DNA of 64,000 nucleotides from Streptomyces eurythermus. Lineage in GTDB: Bacteria; Actinomycetota; Actinomycetes; Streptomycetales; Streptomycetaceae. The stretch is taken from contig NZ_BMSK01000001.1 in NCBI RefSeq assembly GCF_014649115.1, forward strand, positions 347,416 through 411,415, in the 5' to 3' direction. Positions 45,328 to 55,763 of the stretch are shown piece after piece. Made by a program: the position numbers and the translations under genes. The stretch's first letter is position 1. Every line of letters begins with the position of its first letter. Under the pieces are notes generated by a model. It was not told the DNA's origin, searched no databases, and saw only the letters and a program-made list of their open reading frames with translations.

Positions 45328-45855
45328 GTGGCAGGTTCGAACCGCAAGCAGAAGACGGCCCGGGACATGGTTCTCTCCCTGGCCCTGATCGTCATCGCGT
45401 CGCTGGTCGTGTACTTCTTCACCATCCCGCACGACGATCACGCTCCCGAACTCCAGCGGGTCGACTACCGGGTCGAGCTGCTCACGGCCCGCCGCGCGGC
45501 GGACTACCCGGTGGCGGCGCCCGAGGGCCTGCCGAGTACCTGGAAACCGACCTCCGTACGCTCCGAGGGCAAGGACGCGGACCGCTGGCACCTCGGCTTC
45601 CAGACCCCGGACGGCCAGTACGCGCAGGTCGAGCAGTCCACGCGCAAGCGCACCGAATTCATCGAGGAGGCCACCCAGGGCGGCTCGGCCACCGAGCGGA
45701 CCGAACGGATCGCCGGCCGCACCTGGACCCGCTACACCGGCGGCCGGTACGACGCCCTGGTCCTGGACAACACCCCCGGCTCCACCACGGTGGTCGCCGG
45801 CACCGCCTCCTTCGACGACCTGAAGACGCTGGCGGCGGCACTGAAGGCGGAGTGA
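45328..45855 (+). CDS. DUF4245 membrane-anchored protein
   Basis: A 175-aa protein with a short basic N-terminus, one TM (~13-35; VLSLALIVIASLVVYFF) and an extracellular domain (TWKPTSVRSEGK, WHLGFQTPDGQYAQVEQS) typical of DUF4245, an actinobacterial family of unknown function. The GTG has no ribosome site upstream, suggesting a leaderless transcript. Confidence 0.85.
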   Translation: MAGSNRKQKTARDMVLSLALIVIASLVVYFFTIPHDDHAPELQRVDYRVELLTARRAADYPVAAPEGLPSTWKPTSVRSEGKDADRWHLGFQTPDGQYAQVEQSTRKRTEFIEEATQGGSATERTERIAGRTWTRYTGGRYDALVLDNTPGSTTVVAGTASFDDLKTLAAALKAE

Positions 45856-45879
45856 CCGCCCGCGCGCTCCCCTACGTGT

Positions 45880-45918
45880 GAGGAGGCCCCCGGCGCTGAT
45901 GCTGCCGGGGGCCTCCTC
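45880..45918. terminator. Convergent terminator after the DUF4245 gene
   Basis: 15-bp stem around AGGAGGCCCCCGGC (45881-45894) and 45904-45917, 9-nt loop. Confidence 0.88.
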
Positions 45919-45933
45919 GTGCGTACGGGAGTG

Positions 45934-46524
45934 TCAGACGGTGGTGACGACGTCCTCGTAGGCCAGGCGCGGGGAGCGGGGGAACCAGGCGTCCGGGCCC
46001 GGCTTGCCGATGTTGACGACCATCAGCGGGGTGTGGTCGTCGTCCAGGAACTCCTTGCGGACGCCCTCGAAGTCGAGGCCGGTCATCGGGCCGGCGGCCA
46101 GGCCGGCGGCGCGGACGCCGATGATGAAGTACGCGGCCTGGAGGGTGGCGTTCATCGCGGCGGCGCTCTCCCGGACCTGGCGCTCGCTGAAGAACGCGTC
46201 CTTGGCCTGCGGGAAGTGCGGGAAGAGGGCCGGCAGCTCCTCGTGGAACTCGTTGTCCGCGGAGAGGATCGCGACCAGCGGGGCGGCGGCGGTCTTGGGC
46301 TGGTTGCCCTCGGCCATGAGCGCGACCAGGCGCTCGCGGGCCTCGGGGGAGCGGACCAGGGTGATGCGCAGCGGGCTCTGGTTGAAGGCGGTGGGGCCGT
46401 ACTTGACCAGGTCGTAGATCGCCTGCACCTGCTCCTCGGTCACCGGCTCGTCGGTGAAGGTGTTGGCGGTGCGGGCCTCGCGGAACAGCAGGTCCTGGGC
46501 GGCGGGGTCAAGAACGAGAGACAT
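45934..46524 (-). CDS. Nitroreductase-family oxidoreductase (RutE/HadB-like, malonic semialdehyde reductase type)
   Basis: A 196-aa FMN-dependent nitroreductase-fold protein. Motifs are YDLVKYGPTAFNQSPLRI (flavin site), SAAAMNATLQAAYFIIG and GLAAGPMTGLDFEGV. RutE reduces malonic semialdehyde in pyrimidine breakdown, but no rut genes are nearby, so the substrate is open. AGGAAG lies ~7 bases before ATG 46524. A MarR-like operator is 78 bp upstream. Confidence 0.85.
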   Translation of the reverse strand: MSLVLDPAAQDLLFREARTANTFTDEPVTEEQVQAIYDLVKYGPTAFNQSPLRITLVRSPEARERLVALMAEGNQPKTAAAPLVAILSADNEFHEELPALFPHFPQAKDAFFSERQVRESAAAMNATLQAAYFIIGVRAAGLAAGPMTGLDFEGVRKEFLDDDHTPLMVVNIGKPGPDAWFPRSPRLAYEDVVTTV

Positions 46525-46601
46525 GCGTGTACTTCCTGGGGTGCGCGTCCGGCCCGACGGGATGCCGGACCGGCTGACGCGGTCGACCCTACGCCAGCGA
46601 G

Positions 46602-46615
46602 GTTTAACGTTCAAC
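46602..46615 (-). promoter_or_regulatory. Possible MarR-type operator of the nitroreductase gene
   Basis: GTTTAACGTTCAAC is an imperfect AT-rich palindrome (12 of 14 positions symmetric), resembling TTGAACGTTCAA-type MarR/HxlR sites. Confidence 0.5.
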
Positions 46616-46733
46616 TAAGAGGGGGGCGCGGTGAGCCGCCTCACAGCCGGGGCGACCGTACCGGCGCACTGGCGGCCAGGGCGGCCCGTACCGGCCGGAC
46701 GGCAGCCCGCGTGACCCGTGCCGTCCGCTCGTC

Positions 46734-46964
46734 CTACTCGTCCGAGCCCTCGGCGCCCCCCTCTTCCTCGGCCAGGGCCGCGTCCAGCCGGGCCCGGGCC
46801 CCCTCCAGCCAGCGCCGGCACACCTTGGCCAGCTCCTCGCCGCGCTCCCAGAGCGCCAGGGACTCCTCCAGCGTCGTACCGCCCGCCTCCAGCCGCCGTA
46901 CGACCTCGATCAGCTCGTCCCGGGCCTGCTCGTAGGAGAGCGCCTCGTCCACCTTGCTCGTCAT
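46734..46964 (-). CDS. xseB: Exodeoxyribonuclease VII small subunit
   Basis: A 76-aa two-helix protein: [19 protein letters not shown] and [17 protein letters not shown] are the family hallmarks; the C-terminus is acidic. Several copies bind each XseA. Its ATG overlaps the xseA stop (ATGA). Confidence 0.95.
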   Translation of the reverse strand: MTSKVDEALSYEQARDELIEVVRRLEAGGTTLEESLALWERGEELAKVCRRWLEGARARLDAALAEEEGGAEGSDE

Positions 46965-48169
46965 CCGTCCACCTTCACAGTCAGTTCACCGTCGGCGACG
47001 CGGGCCCGCAGCGCCTCGCCCGCCGTCACCTCGGCCGGATCGCGCACCACGTGCCCGTCCGCCCGTTGCAGTACCGCGTAGCCGCGCCGCAGCGTCGCCG
47101 CCGGGGAGAGGGCCACCACACGCGCGTGCGTGTGCGTCAGCTCCGAGTCCGCGCGGTCGAGCAGATGCCCCAGGGTCCGCCGGCCGCGCTCCAGCAGGGA
47201 CAGCACGTGGTCGGCGCGCTCGTCGAGCATCCGGTGCGGATCCTGTATCGCCGGCCGGGCCAGGGCGTGCGCCAGCCCGCGCTCCTCCCGCTCCACGAAC
47301 GCCGCCGCGCACCGCCGGGCCCGGTCGCGCAGCATCCGCACCCGCTCCAGCTCCTCGCCCACGTCGGGCACGACCTTCTTGGCCGCGTCCGTCGGCGTGG
47401 AGGCGCGCAGGTCGGCCACGTAATCCAGCAGCGGGGTGTCCGGCTCGTGCCCGATCGCCGACACCACGGGCGTACGGCAGCCGGCCACCGCCCGCACCAG
47501 CTGCTCGTCGGAGAACGGCAGCAGATCCTCCACGCTGCCACCGCCGCGCGCGACGATGATCACGTCCACCTCGTCCATCGCGTCGAGCTCCTTGACCGCC
47601 TGCACGACCTGCGGGACGGCGTGCACGCCCTGCACGGGGACGTTGCGGACCTCGAAGCGGACGGCGGGCCAGCGGTGCCGGGCGTTCTCCAGCACGTCCC
47701 GCTCCGCGGCGGAGGCCCGGCCGCACACCAGCCCGATCAGCTGCGGCAGGAACGGCAGCGCCGTCTTCCGCTCCGGTGCGAAGAGCCCCTCCGCCGCCAG
47801 GGACTTCTTCAGCTGCTCCAGCCGGGCCAGCAGCTCACCGACGCCGACGGGCCTTATCTCGGCGGCGCGCAGGGACAGCTGGCCGCGGGGCGCGTACCAC
47901 TCGGGCTTCGCCAGGACGACGACCCGGGCGCCCTCGCCGACGACGTCCGCGACCGCGTCGAAGACCTGGCGGTAGCAGGTCACGCTGACGGAGATGTCGT
48001 GCGACGGGTCGCGCAGGGTGAGGAACACGACTCCGGCGCCGGGGCGGCGCGACAACTGCGTGATCTGCCCTTCGACCCACACCGCGCCGAGCCGGTCGAT
48101 CCATCCCCCGATCAGCCGCGACACCTCGCCTACGGGCAGGGGGGACTCCGGGGACGTGTTCACAGCCAT
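46961..48169 (-). CDS. xseA: Exodeoxyribonuclease VII large subunit
   Basis: A 402-aa protein: OB-fold N-terminus (~8-105; [20 protein letters not shown]), catalytic domain (~115-330; [57 protein letters not shown]) and a helical, XseB-binding tail. Degrades single-stranded DNA bidirectionally. ATG 48169 chosen from family length. Confidence 0.95.
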   Translation of the reverse strand: MAVNTSPESPLPVGEVSRLIGGWIDRLGAVWVEGQITQLSRRPGAGVVFLTLRDPSHDISVSVTCYRQVFDAVADVVGEGARVVVLAKPEWYAPRGQLSLRAAEIRPVGVGELLARLEQLKKSLAAEGLFAPERKTALPFLPQLIGLVCGRASAAERDVLENARHRWPAVRFEVRNVPVQGVHAVPQVVQAVKELDAMDEVDVIIVARGGGSVEDLLPFSDEQLVRAVAGCRTPVVSAIGHEPDTPLLDYVADLRASTPTDAAKKVVPDVGEELERVRMLRDRARRCAAAFVEREERGLAHALARPAIQDPHRMLDERADHVLSLLERGRRTLGHLLDRADSELTHTHARVVALSPAATLRRGYAVLQRADGHVVRDPAEVTAGEALRARVADGELTVKVDG

Positions 48170-48270
48170 GCGGTCGAGAGTAACGGCCGGTACTGACAAG
48201 GGGGCGGCCGTGCGGCCGTGCGCCGTGGGGCGGGGCGCGCGTTGCCGGGTGCGGGTCCGTCGTGGTCTCC

Positions 48271-48300
48271 CGCGCGGTTCCCCGCGCCCCTTCGGGGCGC
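48271..48300. repeat. Dispersed GC-rich repeat, copy B
   Basis: CGCGCGGTTCCCCGCGCCCC followed by TTCGGGGCGC; near-identical to 27261-27286. It folds as GCGCCCC-TTC-GGGGCGC and may terminate the permease transcript. Confidence 0.7.
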
Positions 48301-48311
48301 ACACACGTCGG

Positions 48312-49670
48312 CTATCCGGGAACCCGGCCCCGCTGCCCCGCCAGCACCCCCAGACCGATCACCAGCCACACCGCCCCCACCACCTGGGCCACCCCGGACG
48401 CCGCCACGACGACGGCGACCGTGATGCCGGCCCCGGCCACCGGCACCAGCACATGCCGCCACCAGCTCGCCTCCCCCCGGCGGCGGACGAAATACCCCAC
48501 CACGCTCGCGTGCAGCAGCGTGAACGCCGACAGCGCGCCGATGTCGACCACCGAGACCAGCTTGTCCAGCCCGTCGTCCCGCCGTGCCGCCCACCCCGCC
48601 GCGACCAGCGTGACCACCGCCGCGCACACCAGCGCGACCCGCGGTACGCCCCCGTCCGTCCGGGACAGCGCGCGCGGCAGCCGCCGGTCGCGGCCCATCG
48701 CGAACAGCAGCCGTCCGGCCGCCGCCTGTCCCGCCAGCGCCGCGAACGCCGCTCCGACCGCCTTGCTCGCGGCCACCAGGTCGTGCAGCCACGTGCCGAC
48801 CGAGGAGTCCACCGCGTCGTAGAAGGCGGACCCCTGCCGCCCCGGATCGCGCGCGAGCCCCGCGGAGGACACCGGCTCCAGCAGCGCCACCAGATACGTC
48901 TGCGCCACGAACAGCACCCCCGCCAGCGCCAGACAGAACAGCAGCGCCCGCGCCACCCGCGCCGAGCCTCCGGTGACCTCCTCGGCGAACGTCGCGATGG
49001 CGTCGAAACCCAGGTAGGACAGGACCGCCACGGACACCGCGCCGAGCACCGCGGCCGCCGCGAAACCACCCTGCGTACCGTCCCCCGTCAGCGGCGACAG
49101 CGGCCCCCGCGCCGCCCCGTCGTGCGCCAGCACCACGACGGCCGAGACCACGAACACCAGCAGGACCACGATCTCCAGGGCCAGCACGGCGAAGCCCACG
49201 CGCGCGGCGGCCCGTACGCCCCACAGGTTCAGCAGGGTCGTGAGCACCACGGCCAGCGCCGTCCACACCCACCGGGACACCTCCGGGACCAGCGCGTTCA
49301 TCGCGATCCCGGAGAAGAGATAGGCCACCGCGGGGATGAGGACGTAGTCCAGCATCGCCATCCAGCCGGCGACGAACCCGGCCCCCTCGCCGAGCCCCGC
49401 GCGCGCGTAGGCGTACACCGACCCCGCCTGCGGGACGACCCGCACCATCTGCGCGTAGCTGAACGCCGTGAACCCCATGGCGACCGTCGCCACCACGTAC
49501 ACCAGCGCCACCGCGCCGTGCGATCTGGCGTCCAGCGCCCCGAACACCCCGACCGGCGCCATCGGCGCGATGAACAGCAGCCCGTAGACCACGAGGTCCC
49601 GCAAGCCCAGGCTGCGCCGGAGACGATGGCCCGCGTCGGCCCCGGAGGTTGTCGTTCCGGTGTTGGACAT
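48312..49670 (-). CDS. APC-family amino acid permease
   Basis: A 452-aa membrane protein with about twelve hydrophobic segments. The N-terminal consensus [20 protein letters not shown] and [19 protein letters not shown] fit APC symporters. Substrate unknown. Divergent from ispH with a 73-bp gap. Confidence 0.9.
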   Translation of the reverse strand: MSNTGTTTSGADAGHRLRRSLGLRDLVVYGLLFIAPMAPVGVFGALDARSHGAVALVYVVATVAMGFTAFSYAQMVRVVPQAGSVYAYARAGLGEGAGFVAGWMAMLDYVLIPAVAYLFSGIAMNALVPEVSRWVWTALAVVLTTLLNLWGVRAAARVGFAVLALEIVVLLVFVVSAVVVLAHDGAARGPLSPLTGDGTQGGFAAAAVLGAVSVAVLSYLGFDAIATFAEEVTGGSARVARALLFCLALAGVLFVAQTYLVALLEPVSSAGLARDPGRQGSAFYDAVDSSVGTWLHDLVAASKAVGAAFAALAGQAAAGRLLFAMGRDRRLPRALSRTDGGVPRVALVCAAVVTLVAAGWAARRDDGLDKLVSVVDIGALSAFTLLHASVVGYFVRRRGEASWWRHVLVPVAGAGITVAVVVAASGVAQVVGAVWLVIGLGVLAGQRGRVPG

Positions 49671-49743
49671 ACACACAAGTCTTCCCCGCGGAGTGTGGGG
49701 AAGCGATCTCTGCGCTTGTGAACGCGGCCTTACGATGGGACGC

Positions 49744-50751
49744 ATGACCGCTTCCTCTGGCCGCCGTGTCCTGCTCGCCGCCCCCCGGGGCTACTGCGCC
49801 GGCGTGGACCGCGCCGTGATCGCCGTCGAGAAAGCCCTGGAACAGTACGGGGCCCCGATCTACGTCCGGCACGAGATCGTCCACAACAAGTACGTGGTGC
49901 AGACCCTGGAGAAGAAGGGCGCCATCTTCGTGGAGCGCACGGAGGAAGTGCCGCCCGGCAACATCGTCATGTTCTCGGCGCACGGCGTCGCGCCCGTGGT
50001 GCACGAGGAGGCCCGCCAGGGCCGGCTCGCCACCATCGACGCCACCTGCCCCCTTGTCACCAAGGTCCACAAGGAGGCCGTCCGGTACGCCGGCGAGGAC
50101 TACGACATCCTCCTGATCGGACACGAGGGCCACGAGGAGGTCATCGGCACCTCCGGCGAGGCCCCCGACCACATCCAGCTGGTCGACGGCCCCGACGACG
50201 TCGACAAGGTCGAGGTCCGCGACCCCTCCAAGGTGGTCTGGCTCTCCCAGACCACCCTCTCCGTCGACGAGACCATGGAGACCGTCGACGCCCTGAAGAC
50301 CAAGTTCCCGGGCCTCGTCTCCCCGCCCAGCGACGACATCTGCTACGCCACCCAGAACCGCCAGCTCGCGGTGAAGCAGATGGGCGCCGAGGCCGAGCTG
50401 GTCATCGTCGTCGGCTCGCGCAACTCCTCCAACTCCAAGCGGCTGGTCGAGGTCGCCAAGCTGGCCGGTGCCCGCGACGCCCACCTGGTCGACTTCGCCG
50501 ACGAGATCGACGAGTCCTGGCTGGAGGGCGTGACGACGGTCGGCGTCACCTCCGGCGCCTCCGTGCCCGAGGTGCTGGTCGAGCAGGTCCTGGAGTGGCT
50601 CGCCGAGCGCGGCTACGGCGATGTGGAGCTGGTCAGGGCGGCCGAGGAGACCATCACCTTCTCGCTGCCCAAGGAACTGCGCCGCGACCTGCGCGAAGAG
50701 GCGGCGGCACTGGTGGCCGAGCGCGGCGGGAGCGGCACACCCGTGGCGTGA
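49744..50751 (+). CDS. ispH: 4-hydroxy-3-methylbut-2-enyl diphosphate reductase (IspH/LytB)
   Basis: A 335-aa last enzyme of the MEP pathway, making IPP and DMAPP. Iron-sulfur ligands C18 ([10 protein letters not shown]), C102 (DATCPLVTK) and C200 ([11 protein letters not shown]) are present, with the catalytic Glu-Thr region [13 protein letters not shown] 49744 is used; ATG 49735 in frame is an alternative and no ribosome site distinguishes them. Confidence 0.96.
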   Translation: MTASSGRRVLLAAPRGYCAGVDRAVIAVEKALEQYGAPIYVRHEIVHNKYVVQTLEKKGAIFVERTEEVPPGNIVMFSAHGVAPVVHEEARQGRLATIDATCPLVTKVHKEAVRYAGEDYDILLIGHEGHEEVIGTSGEAPDHIQLVDGPDDVDKVEVRDPSKVVWLSQTTLSVDETMETVDALKTKFPGLVSPPSDDICYATQNRQLAVKQMGAEAELVIVVGSRNSSNSKRLVEVAKLAGARDAHLVDFADEIDESWLEGVTTVGVTSGASVPEVLVEQVLEWLAERGYGDVELVRAAEETITFSLPKELRRDLREEAAALVAERGGSGTPVA

Positions 50752-50780
50752 CTGTCAGTGGTCCGTCGTAACGTGGAGCC

Positions 50781-51527
50781 ATGCAGATCTTCGGCGTGGA
50801 CATCGGCGGATCCGGGATCAAGGGCGCTCCCGTGGATCTCGACCGGGGCGACCTGGCCCAGGAGCGCCACAAGGTGCTCACCCCGCACCCGGCGACGCCC
50901 GACGCCGTCGCCGACGGGGTCAAGCAGGTGGTGGACCACTTCGGGTGGACCGGGCCGGTCGGCCTGACCTTCCCCGGAGTGGTCACCGGCGGCGCCACGG
51001 TCCGTACGGCCGCGAACGTGGACCCGGGCTGGATCGACACGGACGCGCGCGCGTTGTTCGCCGACCGGCTCGGCGGCCTGCCGGTGACCGTGGTGAACGA
51101 CGCGGACGCGGCGGGCGTCGCCGAGATGGAGTTCGGCGCCGGCCGGGGCCGCCGGGGCACGGTCATCCTGCTCACCTTCGGCACCGGCATCGGCAGCGCC
51201 GTCTTCGTGGACGGCGCCCTGCTCCCCAACACGGAACTCGGCCACCTGGAGCTGAACGGCCACGAGGCCGAGAAGCGCGCCTCCAGCAAGGCCAAGGAGG
51301 ACCACGACCTCAGCTGGGAGCGTTGGGCGCGCCGCGTCCAGCGGTATCTCCGGCACGTGGAGATGCTGTTCTCGCCGGAGCTGTTCATCATCGGCGGCGG
51401 GGTCAGCCGCAAGGCGGACAAGTTCCTGCACCTCATCGAGGACGTCAAGGCCGAGATCGTCCCGGCGCGACTCCAGAACGACGCGGGAATCGTGGGAGCG
51501 GCGATGAGAGCGGCACAGTCGGGCTGA
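50781..51527 (+). CDS. ppgK: Polyphosphate glucokinase
   Basis: A 248-aa ROK-family kinase phosphorylating glucose with polyphosphate (or ATP). [15 protein letters not shown] is the phosphate-binding loop; [27 protein letters not shown] and [13 protein letters not shown] are family motifs. It lacks the CXCGX2CXE zinc motif of ROK glucokinases, as expected for PpgK. Starts 29 bp after ispH. Confidence 0.94.
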   Translation: MQIFGVDIGGSGIKGAPVDLDRGDLAQERHKVLTPHPATPDAVADGVKQVVDHFGWTGPVGLTFPGVVTGGATVRTAANVDPGWIDTDARALFADRLGGLPVTVVNDADAAGVAEMEFGAGRGRRGTVILLTFGTGIGSAVFVDGALLPNTELGHLELNGHEAEKRASSKAKEDHDLSWERWARRVQRYLRHVEMLFSPELFIIGGGVSRKADKFLHLIEDVKAEIVPARLQNDAGIVGAAMRAAQSG

Positions 51528-51614
51528 GGGGGGCGCAGCAGTCCCGCGCCACCGGGCGGCTTGGCTGGGGAGTGGCCCGCCGGCCGACCGGTGAAATCCG
51601 GGCCCGAGGGGGCG

Positions 51615-52319
51615 TCAGCCGCGCCGCTGTCGTCCCCGCACCCACCGCACCCGGCGGACGAGCACGATCACCGCGGCCAGCAGCGTCCCGCCGTACAGCC
51701 AGCCGGCCTGGGTGGCGAGCCCGGTGACCAGGCCCATCAGCCGGCCGAGCAGCCCCCCGCCGCCCTCCGCGACCGGCAGCAGTCCCACGGCGAACGCGAT
51801 CGGCAGCACCACGGGCGCGCTCAGTACGTCCCCGCCCCGCACCCACAGCGCGGTCAGCACGCTCACCGGCAGGAACAGCACGCCGTAGACCGCCGGGGAG
51901 GCGCCGAACAGCAGCTGGTCCAGGCAGCCGAGCAGAAACATGGCCACGGCGCAGAACAGACCGCTGCCGAGCCCGGTCAGCCGGGGATTGGGCAGCCGGG
52001 GTCCCGGGGGCGCGGTCGCGGACGCCACCCGGGTCCGCCGGCCGGCCCGACCGGTCCCGCTGCCACCCCCACGGGCGCCACCCGGGCGCCGCCGGCCCTG
52101 GGAGGGCATCGGGGAGGGAGAAGCCGTGGGCGGCACGGGACGCATGGGGACCTCCGAAGCCCTGGCAGCCTCCGAAGCCCTGGAACCCGGCGACACCCCA
52201 TGGGCAGGCGACGCCCCGGGAGCCGACGACGGCGGGGGCTGCCGCAGGCCTCTGGGGCGCTGGGGCGGCATGCCGCGTCGCGGTCCGTCGTTCGGGGGTC
52301 GCTGCCTGTGTTGCTCCAC
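51615..52319 (-). CDS. Integral membrane protein with disordered N-terminus (DUF6542-like)
   Basis: A 234-aa protein. The first ~105 residues are Pro/Arg/Ser-rich and low-complexity; then about four hydrophobic segments (~115-225; LTGLGSGLFCAVAMFLLGCL first) end in a strongly basic tail. No function recognised; similar proteins are common next to ychF in Streptomyces. GTG 52319 or TTG 52328 may be the start. Confidence 0.75.
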   Translation of the reverse strand: MEQHRQRPPNDGPRRGMPPQRPRGLRQPPPSSAPGASPAHGVSPGSRASEAARASEVPMRPVPPTASPSPMPSQGRRRPGGARGGGSGTGRAGRRTRVASATAPPGPRLPNPRLTGLGSGLFCAVAMFLLGCLDQLLFGASPAVYGVLFLPVSVLTALWVRGGDVLSAPVVLPIAFAVGLLPVAEGGGGLLGRLMGLVTGLATQAGWLYGGTLLAAVIVLVRRVRWVRGRQRRG

Positions 52320-52504
52320 AGGGACCAACCTAGGTCTGTTTATGTGCTGAATCAGCCCTCAGACACGCCGGGCGGGGGAGCTTGGCCGGGCGTCCGGCGC
52401 TCTCGTGAGGCGGACGCCCGGGACGCCGTAAACTGGTGGATCGGCCAGTGTCGGTCTCTGGCCCCTGGCAGCCCCTGGCCCACTCAACTACGGGAAGTCG
52501 CAAC

Positions 52505-53571
<1,067 letters not shown>

Positions 53572-53593
<22 letters not shown>

Positions 53594-53702
53594 CGGGTGA
53601 CACCACTACTTCACTGATCTGCCAAACATGCAGGTCGGAAGGGGTCCGACTCTCCGGGGTCGGGCCCCTGGCTTTTCCCGTGCTGGGATGGTGCTGGGAT
53701 GG
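53572..53702 (+). repeat. ychF 3'-end/terminator repeat, copy 1 (native gene end)
   Basis: 131 bp from GGAGTTC in ychF through the stop, a terminator hairpin (GGGGTCCGAC 53641-53650 with 53659-53668, then TTTT) and CCGTGCTGGGATGGTGCTGGGATGG. Aligns end to end with 55577-55707 and partly with 54818-54935. Confidence 0.92.
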
Positions 53703-53772
53703 CTGATGCCTCGTCATCTGTCGTCATCCCTGCACTACCAGGCTGCTGTGCGACCGGATGTGAGCGTTTCGA

Positions 53773-54438
53773 TCAGCAGAGAACGCCCGTGTCAGCTTGA
53801 TGGGTGACACCACCGAGCTCCCATTTCGGCATTGGGCGCAGACCGCCGCTTCGGATTACCGTCGAGAAGAATTGACGCGGCCAGCAGGTCAGGTAGTTCA
53901 CCTGCGTCTTCTTGTATCGTGCACCCCTTAGATCGGTCAGATGCATGCGTGTGCTCAGCAACAGTGCACGCTCAAGATTCACACGTCTGAAGCTGGCTTC
54001 GGAGAGGTCGGCTCCAATAAAATTAGCTCCTCTCAGATTGGCGTCATCGAAAATTGCACCTCGTAGCTTGGCGTCGCGAAAGGAATATCCCTCCAGATCC
54101 ATTCCCCTGAAGTCTGCATCAAGCAACTCCTTGCCTGCAAAAGAAAGATCCTTGATCGAGTGGTGATGCGGGTCGAAGCCAGAGATGCTTGAAGATAGCT
54201 GTACATTCGCGCGCCACGTGGCTTCTTCCTGAGTTTTCTCGAAAGAGTGTTCCAGGAAGAATACGGATAGGCTGACGGCGAAGCCCGTAATCAACCCTCC
54301 CCCAATGCCGGCGAGAACGCTACTCTCCGTGGATGCTTGATGTGTTCCAATTGCCATCTTCCAGGCGAGGCCAGAGAGAAGCAACCCGGCGACAATCAGC
54401 ACGATTACCAATGCCCACTGCCAAGGACTTGCTGTCAT
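53773..54438 (-). CDS. Membrane-anchored pentapeptide-repeat protein
   Basis: A 221-aa protein: two N-terminal TMs (~7-28 and ~40-65), a charged linker, then a short right-handed pentapeptide-repeat helix (~95-160) with A(D/N)LxG units such as LRGAIFDDANLRGANFIGADL split over about 10 coils. The C-terminus is irregular. GC content and codon use (AAA, ATT, AGA, TTT) are clearly unlike the surrounding genes, indicating foreign origin. Function unknown; pentapeptide proteins include DNA mimics and membrane effectors. GTG 54447 is an alternative start. Confidence 0.82.
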   Translation of the reverse strand: MTASPWQWALVIVLIVAGLLLSGLAWKMAIGTHQASTESSVLAGIGGGLITGFAVSLSVFFLEHSFEKTQEEATWRANVQLSSSISGFDPHHHSIKDLSFAGKELLDADFRGMDLEGYSFRDAKLRGAIFDDANLRGANFIGADLSEASFRRVNLERALLLSTRMHLTDLRGARYKKTQVNYLTCWPRQFFSTVIRSGGLRPMPKWELGGVTHQADTGVLC

Positions 54439-54599
54439 ATTTCTCACGGTCGCGGAATCTCGGAGGGAGATCTACGCGACAGCCTGTGGAAAGCTGAATA
54501 ATCACCCACACGGGGGTGTCCATGCTTATTGCGAAGCCGTCTGCGCCTACGAGCGCCTGCCTCTCCCAAGAGAACACCGACGAAGGCATCACGGCAGCC

Positions 54600-54745
54600 A
54601 GAGCCGATGGCATGCATGTCCTCGATGCCGCGGGCGGTCGAGATGAGATCCTCCACCTCGCCTTCCGTGCCACAGGCCCTGCACCAATCACGAAGGTCGC
54701 GCTCCGAGGGGGCACGGGTGCCCACAGCAGCCGAGACGCCGCATG
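54600..54745 (-). pseudogene. Truncated XRE-family (DUF5753-type) regulator
   Basis: The frame reads VSAAVGTRAPSERDLRDWC then RACGTEGEVEDLISTARGI and EDM, matching the junction between the helix-turn-helix and the DUF5753 region of Streptomyces XRE regulators. Most of the HTH and the whole C-terminal ligand domain (normally ~180 residues) are missing, and homology stops abruptly at 54616. Confidence 0.6.
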
Positions 54746-54817
54746 GTGCTGGGATACGGCTCCCGTGCTGGGATGACCGACTCGAAAGAGTCGGTTCCGC
54801 AAGTCACAGCGCTGGGT

Positions 54818-54935
54818 CAGACGTTCCGGTTCAACGTGTGATCGCTGCGTTACTGTGCGCTAGGGGATTCGTCAAGCGTGCAGGCTGGAAAGGGCCGGGC
54901 TCTGGGGATCCCGGTCCTTTCCCGTTCCCGTGCTG
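54818..54935 (+). repeat. ychF 3'-end/terminator repeat, copy 2 (diverged)
   Basis: GTTCCGGTTCAACGTGTGA (54823-54841) reproduces the ychF C-terminal FRFNV codons and stop. It is followed at the same distance by GCAGGCTGGAA and a hairpin AAAGGGCCGGG (54889-54899) with CCCGGTCCTTT (54910-54920), then CCCGTGCTGA. More diverged than copies 1 and 3. Confidence 0.75.
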
Positions 54936-54938
54936 ACT

Positions 54939-55520
54939 TCAGTTGCCCCGCGGTGGGGTGAGTTTGTCGAGATCCAGGCTGATCTCGAAGGGAACCGGGC
55001 GTTTCAAGGTGCCTCGGAAGATGCCGGCGGGTGCGTAGGCGCGAGTTGGTTCGTCGAGTTCGTAGACATGGACGACGGGGGCGCCGTTCTCGTCCTCGAT
55101 GCACCAGTAGTGCGGGATGCCCGCCTCCGCGTACTTGCGGAGCTTGACCGTGCGGTCCCGGTGCGCGGACTCGGGTGAGACGACCTCGATGACGAGTCGC
55201 ACCTCGTCCGGTGCGAACCAGGTGCGGTCCGCGTCGTAGCCGGCCGTCGTCAACAGCAGATCCGGCTCGGGCCGGTTTCGCTCGTCGAGCTTTATGGTCA
55301 TCTCGCGGCCGACCCTGACATCGCCGGGCGTCTGCTCCATGAGAGCGACTGTGAGCATGGTGACGAGGTGGCCGTGCCACCACCTCTGCGGCGACATCAT
55401 GAAGACAAGCGCTCCGTCGATCAGCTCGGTGTGGCGGGGTGCCTCGGGAAGGCGGTCCAGGTCCTCCGCGAACCAGCCTTCCTCGCGCGGCGGGCGCATC
55501 CAGTCGGGCAGTGCGGTCAT
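54939..55520 (-). CDS. Uma2-family protein (PD-(D/E)XK nuclease fold)
   Basis: A 193-aa protein. Fold signature: LIDGALVFM near residue 33, NRPEPDLLL (Asp) near 82, DEVRLVIEVVSPES (Glu) near 105 and KLRKYAEAGIPHYWCIE with the lysine near 126. Uma2 proteins are abundant in Streptomyces and cyanobacteria and their role is unknown. It sits between ychF-end copies 2 and 3, so it may be cargo of an inserted element. Confidence 0.88.
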   Translation of the reverse strand: MTALPDWMRPPREEGWFAEDLDRLPEAPRHTELIDGALVFMMSPQRWWHGHLVTMLTVALMEQTPGDVRVGREMTIKLDERNRPEPDLLLTTAGYDADRTWFAPDEVRLVIEVVSPESAHRDRTVKLRKYAEAGIPHYWCIEDENGAPVVHVYELDEPTRAYAPAGIFRGTLKRPVPFEISLDLDKLTPPRGN

Positions 55521-55576
55521 GGCTCAACCGTAGCGACTCGGCGAGGGCCGGGCCACGAGCTCGGCAACAGGGCGAC

Positions 55577-55707
55577 GGAGTTCCGCCTCAACGTGTAGCG
55601 GGTGACATGCCACTACGTCACTGATCTGCCGAACACGCAGGTCGGAAGGGCCCGACTCTTCGGAGTCGGGCCCCTGATTCTTCCCGTGCCGGGATCGTGC
55701 CGGGATG
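55577..55707 (+). repeat. ychF 3'-end/terminator repeat, copy 3
   Basis: GGAGTTCCGCCTCAACGTGTAGCGGGTGACA-type start (reads TEFRLNV-stop) and a perfect 11-bp terminator GGGCCCGACTC-TTCG-GAGTCGGGCCC (55648-55673). It has the same 131-bp length as copy 1, with scattered substitutions. Confidence 0.92.
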
Positions 55708-55763
55708 CCGGTGAGTGTGACGTGGCGCAGGCAGCAGGCGCCTTGGCCGATGGGCAGCCCGGA

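Larger units (their letters stand above)
54448..54938. other. Non-coding gap with a regulator remnant and the second ychF-end copy
   Basis: Holds the XRE fragment (54600-54745), a small hairpin ACCGACTC-gaaa-GAGTCGGT (54777-54796) and repeat copy 2. The unit CGTGCTGGGAT, which ends copy 1, also appears at 54763-54777. Confidence 0.7.

Noticed and set aside
45934..46524. Assigning the nitroreductase-family gene firmly as rutE
   Set aside because: No pyrimidine-degradation genes are nearby, so only the family is claimed.
54529..54936. 135-codon plus-strand frame in the ychF-end region
   Set aside because: Low-complexity translation, no ribosome site, and it crosses repeat copy 2 and the antisense XRE remnant.
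53594..55763. An integrase or tRNA attachment site explaining the triple repeat
   Set aside because: No integrase-like frame and no tRNA-like cloverleaf found; only the ychF-end repeats support insertion.
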